In this document: positions 23,464 through 34,250 of the stretch, one piece after another
Numbering within the stretch: position 1 is the first letter of the stretch
How the letters are laid out: each line of letters opens with the position of its first letter
DNA from: Cryptomeria japonica
Taxonomy: Eukaryota; Streptophyta; Pinopsida; Cupressales; Cupressaceae
Assembly (NCBI RefSeq): GCF_030272615.1
Contig: NC_081412.1
Location: 139,502,747-139,566,746, forward strand
Length of the DNA: 64,000 nucleotides
Direction of reading: 5' to 3'
Notes under the pieces: model-generated
The model's input: only the letters and a program-made list of their open reading frames with translations
Databases searched by the model: none
What the model was told of the DNA's origin: nothing
Made by a program: the position numbers and the translations under genes

Positions 23464-23841
23464 AGTGTTCTGCACATAATATTCCCAAAAGTGAAAGTGG
23501 ATGAGGCCATTGTTGTGAGGAGTATCTAGGGCATGTAGGTCCCTTGTTTAGTCTCTATGGAAAAGTAGCAAGTATTATGATATGTAAAGTTTGTGTTGTG
23601 CTCAGAAGTATGATTTTGTCTACTAGAGATCACTTTTTTGTCATACCCCACGTTAGTGATCAGACAGATCGCATGTCACCTTCACAGGGGACAGACGCAT
23701 CATAGATGTTATGAACATTTCTCACAACAGACAACGCAACATGAAGATCGTGAGGCTTAAGTCTTCCCCACGATGATCAAGGTTAACCAACCTTAACTAA
23801 AGTGATTAGAGAGAGCAATCGGATTTCGGAAGGGGTGTACG
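23464..23841 (+). other. Probable decayed 3' internal end of an LTR element
   Basis: No intact frame is seen. The last 40 bp (gagagagcaat...ttcggaaggggtgta) resemble the purine-rich stretch just before the LTR at 28006 (gaggataagcaatt...ttgggaagggcagat), so this may be the tail of an internal region with a polypurine tract. Confidence 0.35.
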
Positions 23842-24182
23842 TAATGTCCCCTTCTCAGTTCTAGACTGATGGATGGAAGTCTTAGCCTATTTTGGAAACC
23901 CATAGGCTAACCAAAGACTAAATTAGGGTTTTTGTCTTCAGGAAGGTTTTCAGAGAGGTGTTTGCAGGAGTTCTACAGTTTGCTCTCTAGATCCTTTCTA
24001 GGCTTTTTGTGAGCTTCAAGATGGAATAACATGCATTCCAATCAGAGAAGATTTCTAAATTTACTATTTTTAGTAAATTGCAACAGGTTGACGGTTGTTT
24101 GCTTTATAGGGGTTTTCTAGGTTTTTTGAGAGCTCCAACGTGGTTTGACATGCAAATTCTTCAGAGATGATTTCAGGACTTA

Positions 24183-24290
24183 CTATTTTTAGTAAGTCAT
24201 GACCGTTGCTCAGAATGTGATGAAAATGACTTTTGACACACTCACTATTTTTAGCAGTATGCTATTTATAGTAAGTACTATTTTTAGCAA
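24183..24290. promoter_or_regulatory. Repeated 20-bp palindromes in LTR U3
   Basis: ACTTACTATTTTTAGTAAGT (8-bp arms, TTTT centre) and partial copies occur near 24060, 24180 and 24240-24280 in B1. The same motif is at 28240-28440 in B2 and near 46625 and 46736 in the minus-strand LTR B3. The position upstream of the TATA box suggests enhancer-like sites; no factor can be named. Confidence 0.5.
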
Positions 24291-24856
24291 TGTTATTTTT
24301 GGTTGGGATTCTGCAGCTCAGCTCAGTGGCTATGTCTGGCAGTGTTATTTTTGGCAAGATCCTGTGTTCGAACTCAGATGACTATTTTTTGCAATGCAAT
24401 TCAGTACCTTGGCCTCAGTTCATTTTGGTAGTATTCAGTTTTTGGAAGAAAAAAGTATTTTTTAATACTTTATTATTCCCCATGGCCTAGGCGTAATTTG
24501 TGTTTTGACTTCAAGGGGTCGCCATGGTGTTTTTAATTAAATTATAACTCAAGGCAAGTTGGACGATTTTCTAAGTAAGATTGCCTAAGTTATATTATTA
24601 TTTATAAGTCATTGTTGAGCGCTCACTTTACACATTATTGGCAATTTTAATAAGGTGACTCTGCTATGATCTTGGACTACTTAGGAAGGGGAAAAATATA
24701 TTTTTGTAATAAGTCACATTATTTTTCTAAGTCATGGTGGCGCCTAAAAACAAGGTTATTCATGTTTTATTATGTTGTTATTTTATTAAATGATGACCAT
24801 TGAAAAAGGTACAATTTGGAGACATGTTTTGGTATGCCAAGTCTAGAAGATGACAT

Positions 24857-24913
24857 GAAATGTAATGAAATGTAATGAAATGTAATGAAATGTAATGAAA
24901 TGAAATGAAATGA
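24857..24913. repeat. Simple repeat (GAAATGTAAT)n
   Basis: Five tandem copies of a 10-bp unit (GAAATGTAAT and near copies) turn into GAAAT 5-mers. It sits within LTR B1 just upstream of the TATA box. Confidence 0.85.
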
Positions 24914-25734
24914 GGGGAATTTGGGCGCCATGTGAATTTGAATTTGAGCCTCCAGAATCTATAAATATGAGTGTTGGGTTCCTCATTTGTCATCTATGAA
25001 GAAAATTATAACGAAGTGCTGCCAAAATTTGGAGTGAAGCTTTGGGGAATGCATACCTCCTAGCTACCGCTTGGTTTCTTGCTTGCAATACAGCAACTAA
25101 TCGAGTTTGTGACTGCTCTTCATCCAAAGGAGTAGATTTGAGAAACAATGTTGCAGATTTGTGTTTCAATTTCAGATGTTTTGGAGTGTTTTCTGAGTGT
25201 TCATGCTGCTGGTTGGTGTGTGCGCTGAAGTAGAAATCTGTTTGTGAGTCTCTGTGTGTTCGCCAAGTCATTTTGGGTATTAACTCTGATTAATTCTCTC
25301 CCCTAGGCAATAGAGTCTACCAATTTGCAGATCCTCATTTGCTGATTTGAATTTTATAATGCAAATCATACTTACCAGATGGGTTGTACCATTCCTTGGT
25401 TGCCTCGGGTTGCGCGTTGTTTGGTTTTGGTGTCTATGTTGCAGGTTTGGGGTTCTAGTCTTATCGTCTTCGTCTTATCTTCCATTTGCTTCTGTTCTTG
25501 TGTCATTCAGAGGTGTTTTGGGCGAGTTATGAGCTTTTCAGTGATTTAGGTAGTGGTTGTTTTCTACGTGTTATGCGTACTGCAAATTACTTTTTCAGAA
25601 TAGGAGTCAATGGTGTGTTATTTCTCTATGGGTGTGTTTGAGTTTGCTAAGTGTGTTTAGCTTGGAAATATTCATTGTAATGGACAGTATCTTCCCTCCA
25701 TTCTAAGATTCATACTTCTCATTGTAAGACTGGA

Positions 25735-26160
25735 TATTAGTACTATAAGCCGTTTTTTGGATTGTAAAGCAAATCCCGCTGAAAAAGTGGAAGAGGCTGG
25801 CTTGCTGCCTACATTTGGATTTTGTAAAACTGTCCTCCCACTGCACAAGAGATAGAGTGATTGTTGTTTTCATTCCTAGTCCTCCCACTGCATAAGTGGT
25901 AGTGATCTGTTTTCCTTGTAATTATCCTCCTCCCGTTGAAAAGTGGTCGAGTGATTGCTGCTTCAGTTTATTGGCTTGTCCTTGGCTGGTTTACCGCCAA
26001 GTGATCTTTCAATGTTCTCATTATCCCGCTAAAAAGGGAAAGGGGTTGGCTTGCCGCCCAAGTATTGTATTCAATTTCAGTTTCTTGCATCAACGATCCC
26101 CTCTACACTGCATGCTCTCACCCTCCCAGATTGGGCTTTGGGTGATCAAAAGGTGGAAAG
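25735..26160 (+). repeat. CCCACT/AGTGG mini-hairpin repeats in LTR B1
   Basis: Phrases such as CCCGCTGAAAAAGTGGAAGAGGCTGG and CCCACTGCATAAGTGG recur downstream of the TATA box, separated by 30-90 bp and often followed by TTGCCGCC or GAGTGATTG. They form short CCACT/AGTGG stems. The same repeats occur in B2 (30050-30470) and B3 (45130-45440). Confidence 0.6.
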
Positions 26161-26263
26161 GGTTACTTTCAGCATTATTAAGATTTCATTTTCTAACCCT
26201 AACGGGTGTTTGTGTTGGTTGTAAGCTGAAATAATTCAAAAAAAAAAAAGTGGGAATATTACA

Positions 26264-28005
26264 ATGCATTAGCCTAAAGCAATTCCACCCCTAGTGAAGA
26301 GACGCCACCCTACCTAGAAAGGGGTATAAAGAGAGTACGTGTTAACGTCAAGGAGGGCATCAATGTGGAAAACAAAAAGAAGGCTTCAGCAATAATCATT
26401 TCAGTGGTGGGATTGCACATCCTGTTGGTATGGTGTATATATATAATCTACCTATATCTTAACTTTCCAAAATTATATACTGTATGCTAATAAATATCCA
26501 GAACATACAATGTTACTACATACATATCTGCATCTATCTCTGCATATACATACGTTGCTCATAATTCCTTCCACATGTACTTTGAGCATGGAGTGAAGAT
26601 TTCAGACTTGTTACTCATGAAGTAGGGGAGAAAGAAGGACCAAAACGTGGTGATTGCATGTTTGATAACCTATTCCTTGGGTTGAACAATAATAAGGCTC
26701 ATACCAATCCATTTTGGGAGTTGGATTTGAGGACAACATTTGCTCCATATTCCAATGTTGTTGAAGCTTTCATGGTTAGGCTTCAAGGGTTCACTAGAGT
26801 AGACATCAATTTCTTAAGTATGCACTTGTCCTCACTAGCACTTGGCAATGTGTTGAGTTTTCTTTTCAGTGTGTTGAAAATCACTTTCGGTTGGGTATCC
26901 AGGCTCGAGATCGTCAACATGGTCTGATGGAGCTTATTACATGTGAAAAGAAGGATCTTTGGATAGATAAGAAACAAATTTTCAGTCTTGATGGTGTTGT
27001 TCCCTTCTTTACCAGCCATTTGATGGTTCCTTTTGCTCATCAACTAGTGGATTGGGGAGATATTTTGAGCAAAGGATGTTTCTATGTGGAGTGGAGTCAC
27101 TAGAGAGGATATTTCCAGCCTTGAACGTAAGCATATGTGTTGTTTTGGATGATGATTTCTTGTATTGCAGCAGCTGTTCATCTTCTTGGATGCTAATTTT
27201 CCTAAAATCAGATCTCAAGACAATCATTTCAGACTTGGCGGGCTGCTGGTATACTCTTTTCCAGACTTCACGGTCTCCTGGAAGGACAGGTTTATGGTCT
27301 CAGATGAGAGGTATGGCAAATTGGGGCAATCAGTATCTGTGTATGGAAAGTGTTCAAGCTCTAACTAGTGGTCATTCTTATGCCCTCTCTTCTACTTATG
27401 ATTGGGACAGCGAACCTTTGCTTTCTATGGTTCATCATTCTGAGGTGTTTGGAGTGGGAACTATAAGAGATTTCAGAAGTCTCCATGGTTGTATCAATAT
27501 AATTCAATTGAGGCCTAGTAGATTCAAGTGGAGTAATGAATATGAGTTTGTTGAGCTCCTGCAAAGCAGGGAGATTTAAAGAAGTCACATTTACAGTCAT
27601 CGCTCTACTTGACACCTTGGGGAGATATGTTGTGGAGTTTGATTGTGAGTTGAGTAGACTTAATTTCCTATTGCCTAGGCTTGTAATAGACAATGGCATT
27701 GTTGATATTGATTACTCAGAGCTTTATGGGCATGAGATGCTGCATGATATTGATTTCAGTCCCTCAAGATTTTTCAGTCTAAGCATCATGCATGGTAACA
27801 TTTTGGAGTTACAAGGGAGGTTAGTGCAGTTGTGGTGTGATGTTTTCACTAATGTGATCAAAGTGACGCAACATCAGCATGGTGGGTTCATCTTGAGACA
27901 GACATGGGACCCTAGGATCGTACTTGCTTTGGTGTGGATCAATCTAAAATTCTCTGGAGTTGTGGTGGCATTGCTTGAGGATAAGCAATTTTGGGAAGGG
28001 CAGAT
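26264..28005 (+). pseudogene. Decayed internal coding region before LTR B2
   Basis: Overlapping plus-strand frames (26658-26927, 26891-27103, 27052-27579, 27536-28030) look like one reading frame broken by frameshifts. The last runs straight into the LTR start through LLEDKQFWEGQIVMSPF, whose codons cover the purine-rich TTGGGAAGGGCAGAT, the probable polypurine tract. I do not recognise a retroviral domain here, so which part of the polyprotein or accessory gene this was is unknown. Confidence 0.4.
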
Positions 28006-30674
28006 TGTAATGTCCCCTTTTTCGCTCTAGTTTGTTTTGGGGACCGTTAGCCTATTCCGGAGACCCGTAGGCTATTCGAAAGCAAAAAGTAGGGTTTCCT
28101 ACCTCTGGGAGGATCTTTCTGCATTTTTTAAGGCTTGTATTTTGGAATTTGTCAGTTTGGGTTCTGGATTCCTTCTGGGTTTTCAAAAAGCTTTGCAGTG
28201 AGGGTACATGCATAAAAAGTTATGGAGTTTCTTTGACTTACTATTTTTAGTAAGTGGAGGCAGAAGCAGTTGAGTTCTTTGGTTTTCTGTGATCTCTACG
28301 ATGGTATAACATGCAAACCAATCGAAGGACCTTTTCAGGACTTACTATTTTTAGTAAGTTTGGTAGCTGCTCAAAATGTGGTAAAAATCACTTTAGAAAC
28401 ACTTACTATTTTTAGCAGTATGCTATTTATAGTAAGTATTATTTTTGGCAGTGCTATTTTGGGCAGGGGTTCTGCAACTTACTCAGTGGCTATTTCTGGC
28501 AGTATTATTTTGGCAAGATCCTGTGTTCACTCAGATGACTATTTTTAGCAGTTCAATTCAGAGCTCCAACTCAATTCAGTTTTGGTGATTTCTAGCATTT
28601 CAGTCCCCAGCTCAATTTGGCAATAATCAGTATTTGAGAAGGTATTTTTAATATACTAATACCTTAGGCATAAGGTTTTAATATTTGATTATTTTATGGA
28701 TGGATGACTTGGGAAAAGGAGAAAATAATATTTTTATCCTAAGTCTATTTGGCGAAATATTTTACCTTCATAATGGGGTGCCAAAATGCAGTTTAATTTT
28801 ATAACTTATGGTTGGACGCCTTTGGAGGAAATTCTCATTAAAAAAAGGTTTATACTTAGTGTTATTTTAGCATTGGCTAAAGTTGGTGTCCACTTGAGGG
28901 AATAATGTATTTGTTGCCGAATAAAATATTACTATTCCTTGGGCGATTTATTGTTGAGGAAAAATACTTTATAAAGTAAAATATTAATAAGGCAAGATGG
29001 ACGCCTTATGGAGAAATAAGTTCATTTTATAATATATTTCACTTATCTACCTTGGATGTCACATTATGATTTTATTGCCATTTTTATAAAGTATATTTAC
29101 TTCTATGAGAAGGTCGACTTGGAGAAAGGAGAAATAAAATGCAAATTACAAATTTGAGAGAATTGAATGTGCATTTGGATTTGGTGTCCATTTGGGAGTG
29201 AATTTGAATTTGAATTTGGCGCTTCAAAAGCTATAAATAAGAGTGTTGGTCTCTTGTTTTGGGTATCCATGAATATTTGTAACGATGTGTTGCCAAATTG
29301 GTGCCAGAGTTGAGCTTCGAAGTTCAAAGCTTCCTAGCAACCATCAGTTTCGTACTTGAAAGACGGTGCCTAGCTGATTATTTGTGACTATCTTTCATCC
29401 AGAGAGAGATTGTGCTGATCGAAGTGATTGGGAGATTTTTAGTTTTTGGTGTGTTGGGCGTGTTTCCAGTTTGCTGGTTTTTGGAGTGGCTGAAGGTGAT
29501 TTTCAGTCATATCTTCTTGCTCGAGTGTCTGTTCGTTCTCGGTATTTTCTCATTCATTTCCTATGTCATGAGCGACTCATCTTGTAAGTTTTCGTTGGTT
29601 TTCTTGGAGTATTGAATTTTATTATGCAAGTCGAAGTTTTCTGTTGTAAACGCTTTATGCTAGGAGTGCTTTGGGTTGTATGCCATGGGTTTGGGCATTG
29701 TTAGTTGATGTCTTTCATTTCCATCCTTATCGCCATCATTGTATCTCTCATTTGCTTCTGTTTGGAGGTGATTCAGATGAGTGTGGAAAGAGTTATGAGT
29801 AAATTAGTGAGTTCTTAGCTTGCTAGTCTGTGTTTTCAGCGTGTTGGGAGTATATCAGATTTAGAGATTTTCCGTTTTGGAGTGTCTTCTTGTGTGGAGT
29901 TGGTTATTGGGTGTGTGGGTTCTTTTGTGTGGAGAGAAAGTGATCTTGGTAATTGTTTGCAGCTGTTGGTTCTTCATTCTTATCTTCTATGATTCATATT
30001 GTAATGCTAGTAGTAGTACTAAGTTACTAACAGCAATTTCTTTGATCTCTCCTAGTCCCACTGCATAAGTGGAAGAGGCTGGCCTTGCCGCCTAGTTTGG
30101 ACAGTGATTCTAGTAATTTTGTAACCCATGTTTGCATTGTAAAGTTGATTAGTAGTACTAACAGCTATATACTTGGATTGTTGTTCTTTGGCCCACTGCA
30201 TAAGTGGAAGAGGTTGGCTTGCCGCCTTCTTATCTATTGTAACTCTGTCCTCCTGCTGAATAAGCGGTTGAGTTGATTGTAATCTCATTTTCAGTCCTCC
30301 CGCTGAATAAGTGGTGGAGTTGATTGCTATTTCATTTCTAGTCCTCCCGCTGCATAAGTGGTAGAGTGATTGTTCTTCAATTTCTTGCATCATCCTTGGC
30401 TGATTTACCGCCAAGTGATTTTTAATATTCTTCATATCCCGCTGGAAAGTGGAAGGGGCTGGCTTGCCGGCCAAGCATTGTATTATTTCCAGTTATTTGA
30501 AGCTAACAATCCCCTCAACATCATATGCTTTCACCTTCCCATATTGGGCACTTGGTGATCAGAAAGTGGAAGAGTTACGATTTCAGTATTATTGTATCTT
30601 GATTTCCTAACCTTAACGATTCTTGTTGTGATTGTAACTGGAAGTAAATTGAAAAAAATTGTGGGGATAATACA
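28006..30674 (+). mobile_element. LTR B2 (plus orientation, about 2.7 kb), likely a 3' LTR
   Basis: It starts TGTAATGTCCCC directly after a polypurine-like tract and ends GTGGGGATAATACA. It carries the 5' stem-loop (TAGCCTA/TAGGCTA, 28048-28074), palindromes (28240-28440), a TATA box (TATAAATAAGAGTG, about 29232) and the CCCGCTGAATAAGTGG repeats (30050-30470). No exact 5-bp duplication is found (CAGAT left; GAACT or CAGAA right), which fits a 3' LTR of a larger broken element rather than a solo LTR. Confidence 0.7.
30050..30470 (+). repeat. CCCGCTG(A/C)ATAAGTGG mini-hairpin repeats in LTR B2
   Basis: About seven units lie between 30057 and 30455. Stems are CCACT/AGTGG in some units; others have CCGCT or CTGCT facing AGTGG or AGCGG. 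Units are followed by TAGAGTGATTG or AAGAGGCTGGC(T)TGCCG. The block lies downstream of the TATA box, so it would be transcribed in R-U5. Confidence 0.6.
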
Positions 30675-30898
30675 GAACTCCGTGTTACCAAAAGCTGAGT
30701 TTTAATGCTCTTTTTTTACAGTTCCTAGGTGCCTTGGAGGTTTAGTAAGTAAAAAAGTAATAATTGTCATATCCAGCCATATATGTATTAGGGGTCTCAA
30801 AAACTTGACATATCCATATCTAATACCATATCCATATTTGTATCTAATACCATATTTTGTCAGTATGCAACTCTAATTTCAAGATGTTGGTCTGTGTT

Positions 30899-32484
30899 TG
30901 TAATATCCCCTGTGGTGATACAAGGAATATTTATGAACACTTGTCTAATCAACCTGCTGTTACCAAGTTTAGGTCTCGCTGATATGTAGTTTCAGAATTT
31001 CAGTTTGATAGGAAATCCTTCCAACACATGTTTTGACTGATTTTGACTTCTAAAAAGGACTAGAATTGATTGAATAGTTACCAAGAATGCATAAACAACT
31101 TCCTAGTGATGCATCATGTGGAAATAAACTCTCAATCATGAACAATCAACTAACTGACATTATGTAAAACAGTTGTCCAACATCCTCAGAAAAGATTATG
31201 TTTTAGATGCAACCAATACTCCTTCAACCTTTATTCATTTGATAACACAATGTGACATTATAATGACAATAATAAAATCAGACACACTGACTGATATCAG
31301 TTGACCATTTTCAGACTTCTGAAGACAAATGGCAGTCCTATTTTCATGCACATAAACTAATAATTACAATGAAGCTTAATTAGCAATTGAACAAGGGTTA
31401 AGGCGTCTTGAAGGAGTAAACAGAATGATGAGTGTTGAGGGCTCCAATCTTCCAAATCAGCTTGTACTCAGAAATTGCCCCTGCTGCAATGGTGAAGGAC
31501 TGATAATAAATAATGTGACCCCTGGTAGCCCACAATTGGAACCAAAAACTGATCGCCTAATTCCCTTGAGTGTAGCGCTGTCCTTGCTGATGTATTTGAA
31601 AGACAATTTTGAAGAGTTATTATTAAAATCAAAGGTATGCAGCTGGCTGGTGCAAATCTGATTTCAGACTGATGGAAGTCTGATCCCTTCACATTAGCTC
31701 CTTGAAATGTTATAAAATGAATCACCTAGGTCCTCCAACAATATCGCTAGATTCAGATTGGATATTTGATGCTTCAAGAATACATAATGAACAAAATTGT
31801 GGGATGGAGTTGTGAGTTCGATTTTGTTACAGACCAGGTATAGGAACAGCGAACTCACAAATAATTTCCAAATGCTTCTCCAAGAGATCGATTTGTCCTT
31901 CCCTTCCACAATCGATATGCAAAGAACACTAATTTTTGCCAAACTGAAGATTCAACAATTTATCCACCACAAAGTTGAAGTCTTCCACAAAAATCGTACT
32001 TCATGAAAATCTGATATCAACTCAATATGCTCAATATGAAGGCCTGAGTGTCCCTCAATCTCAAGGGAACCCTTCGGAGGATCTCTCACCCCCTCAGTTA
32101 TGCAGATCAAAGGGAGGTTTTGTTCCCTAAGACCAAATCTGCGGACAACCCTTGGCTCCACAACCACAATACAAACAAGATAACAAACAACTGATGCCCA
32201 ATCATGAATTACCCTCTTCTATTTATTATTTTCATAACCCATCATAAGATTCCTTCTAGAAGATTCAGGGAGGTACACTATTATTTAAGTGACTTTTAAT
32301 TATTTTTATTTTATAATTAAGTCACTTTATTAATTTAATAAAATATAAAGTCATCTCACGTATGTTTTTTAAATGAATATAATGAGACAACTTATATAAT
32401 ATTAAATTAAATAATTTCCCCTTATTTCTCCAAAAATCTAACACAAACAATTCCAAGACAAAATCCAAAATCGGGGACATTACA
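30899..32484 (-). mobile_element. Solo LTR B5 (1.6 kb, TSD GTGTT)
   Basis: The plus strand reads TGTAATATCCCC...CGGGGACATTACA, that is TGTAATGTCCCC...GGGGATATTACA on minus. GTGTT is exactly repeated at 30894-30898 and 32485-32489. A second LTR and internal region are absent, so it is a solo LTR. It lies in TXL4 intron 2, 313 bp from exon 2, and holds an exon-like frame on the opposite strand. Confidence 0.85.
31371..31635 (+). pseudogene. Exon-like open frame inside LTR B5, origin unknown
   Basis: An open frame runs from a possible acceptor (TTAATTAG/CAATTG) to a good donor (AAATCAAAG/GTATGC). It encodes a peptide with IEQGLRRLEGVNRMMSVEG, RNCPCCNGEGLI and LKDNFEELLLKSK. A CxxCxGxG-like half zinc motif is visible. 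I do not recognise the family. It is antisense to the LTR and may be a captured host exon. Confidence 0.3.
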
Positions 32485-32797
32485 GTGTTTATATGTTAAG
32501 CCAGTAAGGTACTGAAGAACTTTAGCAAGGATAACTAATATGTCTTTTGGTCTTGAGAAAAATAGCCTGAATAAAATTCTATGATTCAAAACAAGTTTGT
32601 AACATTAAAACTCAAATTTACTGGAAAGTCATTAATAACTGCACCTAAAAATTGCGAAGAGAACTGTTGTAAGCTCTATCAATACTAATTATGAGGAAAC
32701 TTAAGGAAACAAGACATGAGAGAGGTTATAAAAAAATGGTAGATTCTAGAAGCAAGGTATCCATAAATAATATGAAAATATAAATAAAGACAATTAC

Positions 32798-32851
32798 CTT
32801 AATTTTTAAGCGTTCAGCCACCTCTGACTGCTCCTCATATTCATCCATGAC
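32798..32851 (-). CDS. TXL4-type thioredoxin-like protein, exon 2
   Basis: On the minus strand a pyrimidine-rich tract and TTATGTAG acceptor precede 54 bases encoding VMDEYEEQSEVAERLKIK, followed by an AAG/GTAATTG donor. In plant thioredoxin-like 4 proteins the segment after FLKHN is V(V/M)DEYDEQSEVAERL(R/K)IK (family knowledge), so this is the direct continuation of exon 1 at 58721-59254. Both junctions are phase 0. The expected next exon (VPLFHFYKNG type strand with the conserved proline, then the C-terminal helix) was not found at lower coordinates and may lie outside the window. The exon was too short to show as a long open frame. Confidence 0.85.
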
Positions 32852-33475
32852 CTACATAATAAAAAAAATTTAAAAAAATTATTCAAAAAATATTAACCAC
32901 AACAAATATTTGTAAAATATATTTTCAAAATTAAAAAAAGGAATCTATAAATTTTTGTAAACAAATATATTGGCATAATCTTGACTAAATAATTAAAAAT
33001 TAATAATTATAAATTCATTAAACAAATTTGGATCAGTGTTACCAAACTCAATAAGTTGTGAGGCAGGCGACCCTAAACAAGTCTAGAGACTTGACAACCA
33101 GGTACACACTAGACTCACCAAACTTACTAAACTCAACAAGTCCCATGGGAAAAACCCAGCCATGGTTGGGAAGTAGAAATTAGAAAAAAAAAAGCAATTC
33201 ACTTAAAAGAAAGTGCCTTATATTTGTCTCCTACACCGTAAAAGCAACTTCATTTCATTTCTCAAAGATAATACAATGATGCAATAAACAATCAGTTTTG
33301 CAATGATTCTTAGAGGAAATAAACACCCATATATTGAATATTTAAAATACCCACAAGTTGGATATCGCTTCCAGATTTATTACAGAGTATGGACAGCCGA
33401 TTAAAAATGAAACTAGCAATACCCAAAAGGTTAAATAGCTCCAAAAGGGTTACAAACATACCCAGAAGCTGTAAT
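32852..33475 (-). other. TXL4 intron 1, proximal part
   Basis: AT-rich intron sequence with no frame of note. CAGTGTTACCAAACTC at about 33036 looks like a hAT-type end, but no partner was found. Confidence 0.5.
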
Positions 33476-34250
33476 CTAAGTTACCAGTTCGGGTTTGGGA
33501 GCGGGTTTGGCAACGCAAACCCAGTTCATGGGTTCGGAGGAAAAAAAAATTTGCCTTTTGCAAAAATTTAAAGGAATATACAAAATTACAAATCTAAATA
33601 CATTTAATAGTATGCTACTTCATCATTCATCAATGCCAAATGCCAATTCAATTGATAGTTCGGAATTTCAATAATATCATATTATGTCATACACTCATAT
33701 GCCATATAATATATATCAATGTATCATAGATTCATATATGTCCAAGTTCACAATTCATATGAAAATCATTACAATTACAAAATTGACAATCAAAAATAAT
33801 AATTGTCTTCTATCTTCAATGTTCATCAATCATCAAAAGGATCTAGATCAAGATCATCACCATTTGCTCCAAGTTCAAATTCAAAATCATTTGAACCCAA
33901 ACAAGTGCCACTCCCACTAGCTCCATCAGTTCTAGGCTAAGTCACCAGGTTCGAATTCGAATTCGAAGTTCGACAGCTTTGAAATTCGAATGAAGTTCGA
34001 TGCAGAAAAAATTCGAAATGTATAAAATTCGAATTAAATTCGCCATATGTAATTTGTAAAAAAATATAATAAATATATGTAATATATCTATAAAATTGCC
34101 TAAATAGTTTAACATTGATAAATAGATTTGAAATCATTACAAAAAGATGACACATTTATAAAATATAAACCATAGGAAACGTATGCTTTCACAATTTCAA
34201 AGATGTTCTTTTGTCAAAAAGGTACAATAACAATCAAAAACTTTAGAGCT

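Larger units (their letters stand above)
23842..26263 (+). mobile_element. LTR B1 (plus orientation, about 2.4 kb)
   Basis: It starts (C)GTAATGTCCCC, one base off TGTAATGTCCCC, and ends TGGGAATATTACA. It shares with the LTR at 28006 the 5' stem-loop (TTAGCCTA/TAGGCTAA, 23882-23910), repeated ACTTACTA-TTTT-TAGTAAGT type palindromes (24060-24280), a TATA box (TATAAATATGAGTG, about 24960) and downstream CCCACTGCATAAGTGG-like repeats. Overall identity to B2 appears low, so they are separate old insertions, not a fresh LTR pair. Flanking GTGTA and ATGCA match at only 3 of 5 positions. Confidence 0.6.

Noticed and set aside
23842..30674. B1 and B2 as the two LTRs of one element
   Set aside because: They appear far too diverged from each other, no primer site follows B1, and both are preceded by similar polypurine-like 3' tails.
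33036..33100. CAGTGTTACCAAACTC as a hAT terminus
   Set aside because: No inverse partner or 8-bp duplication could be found.
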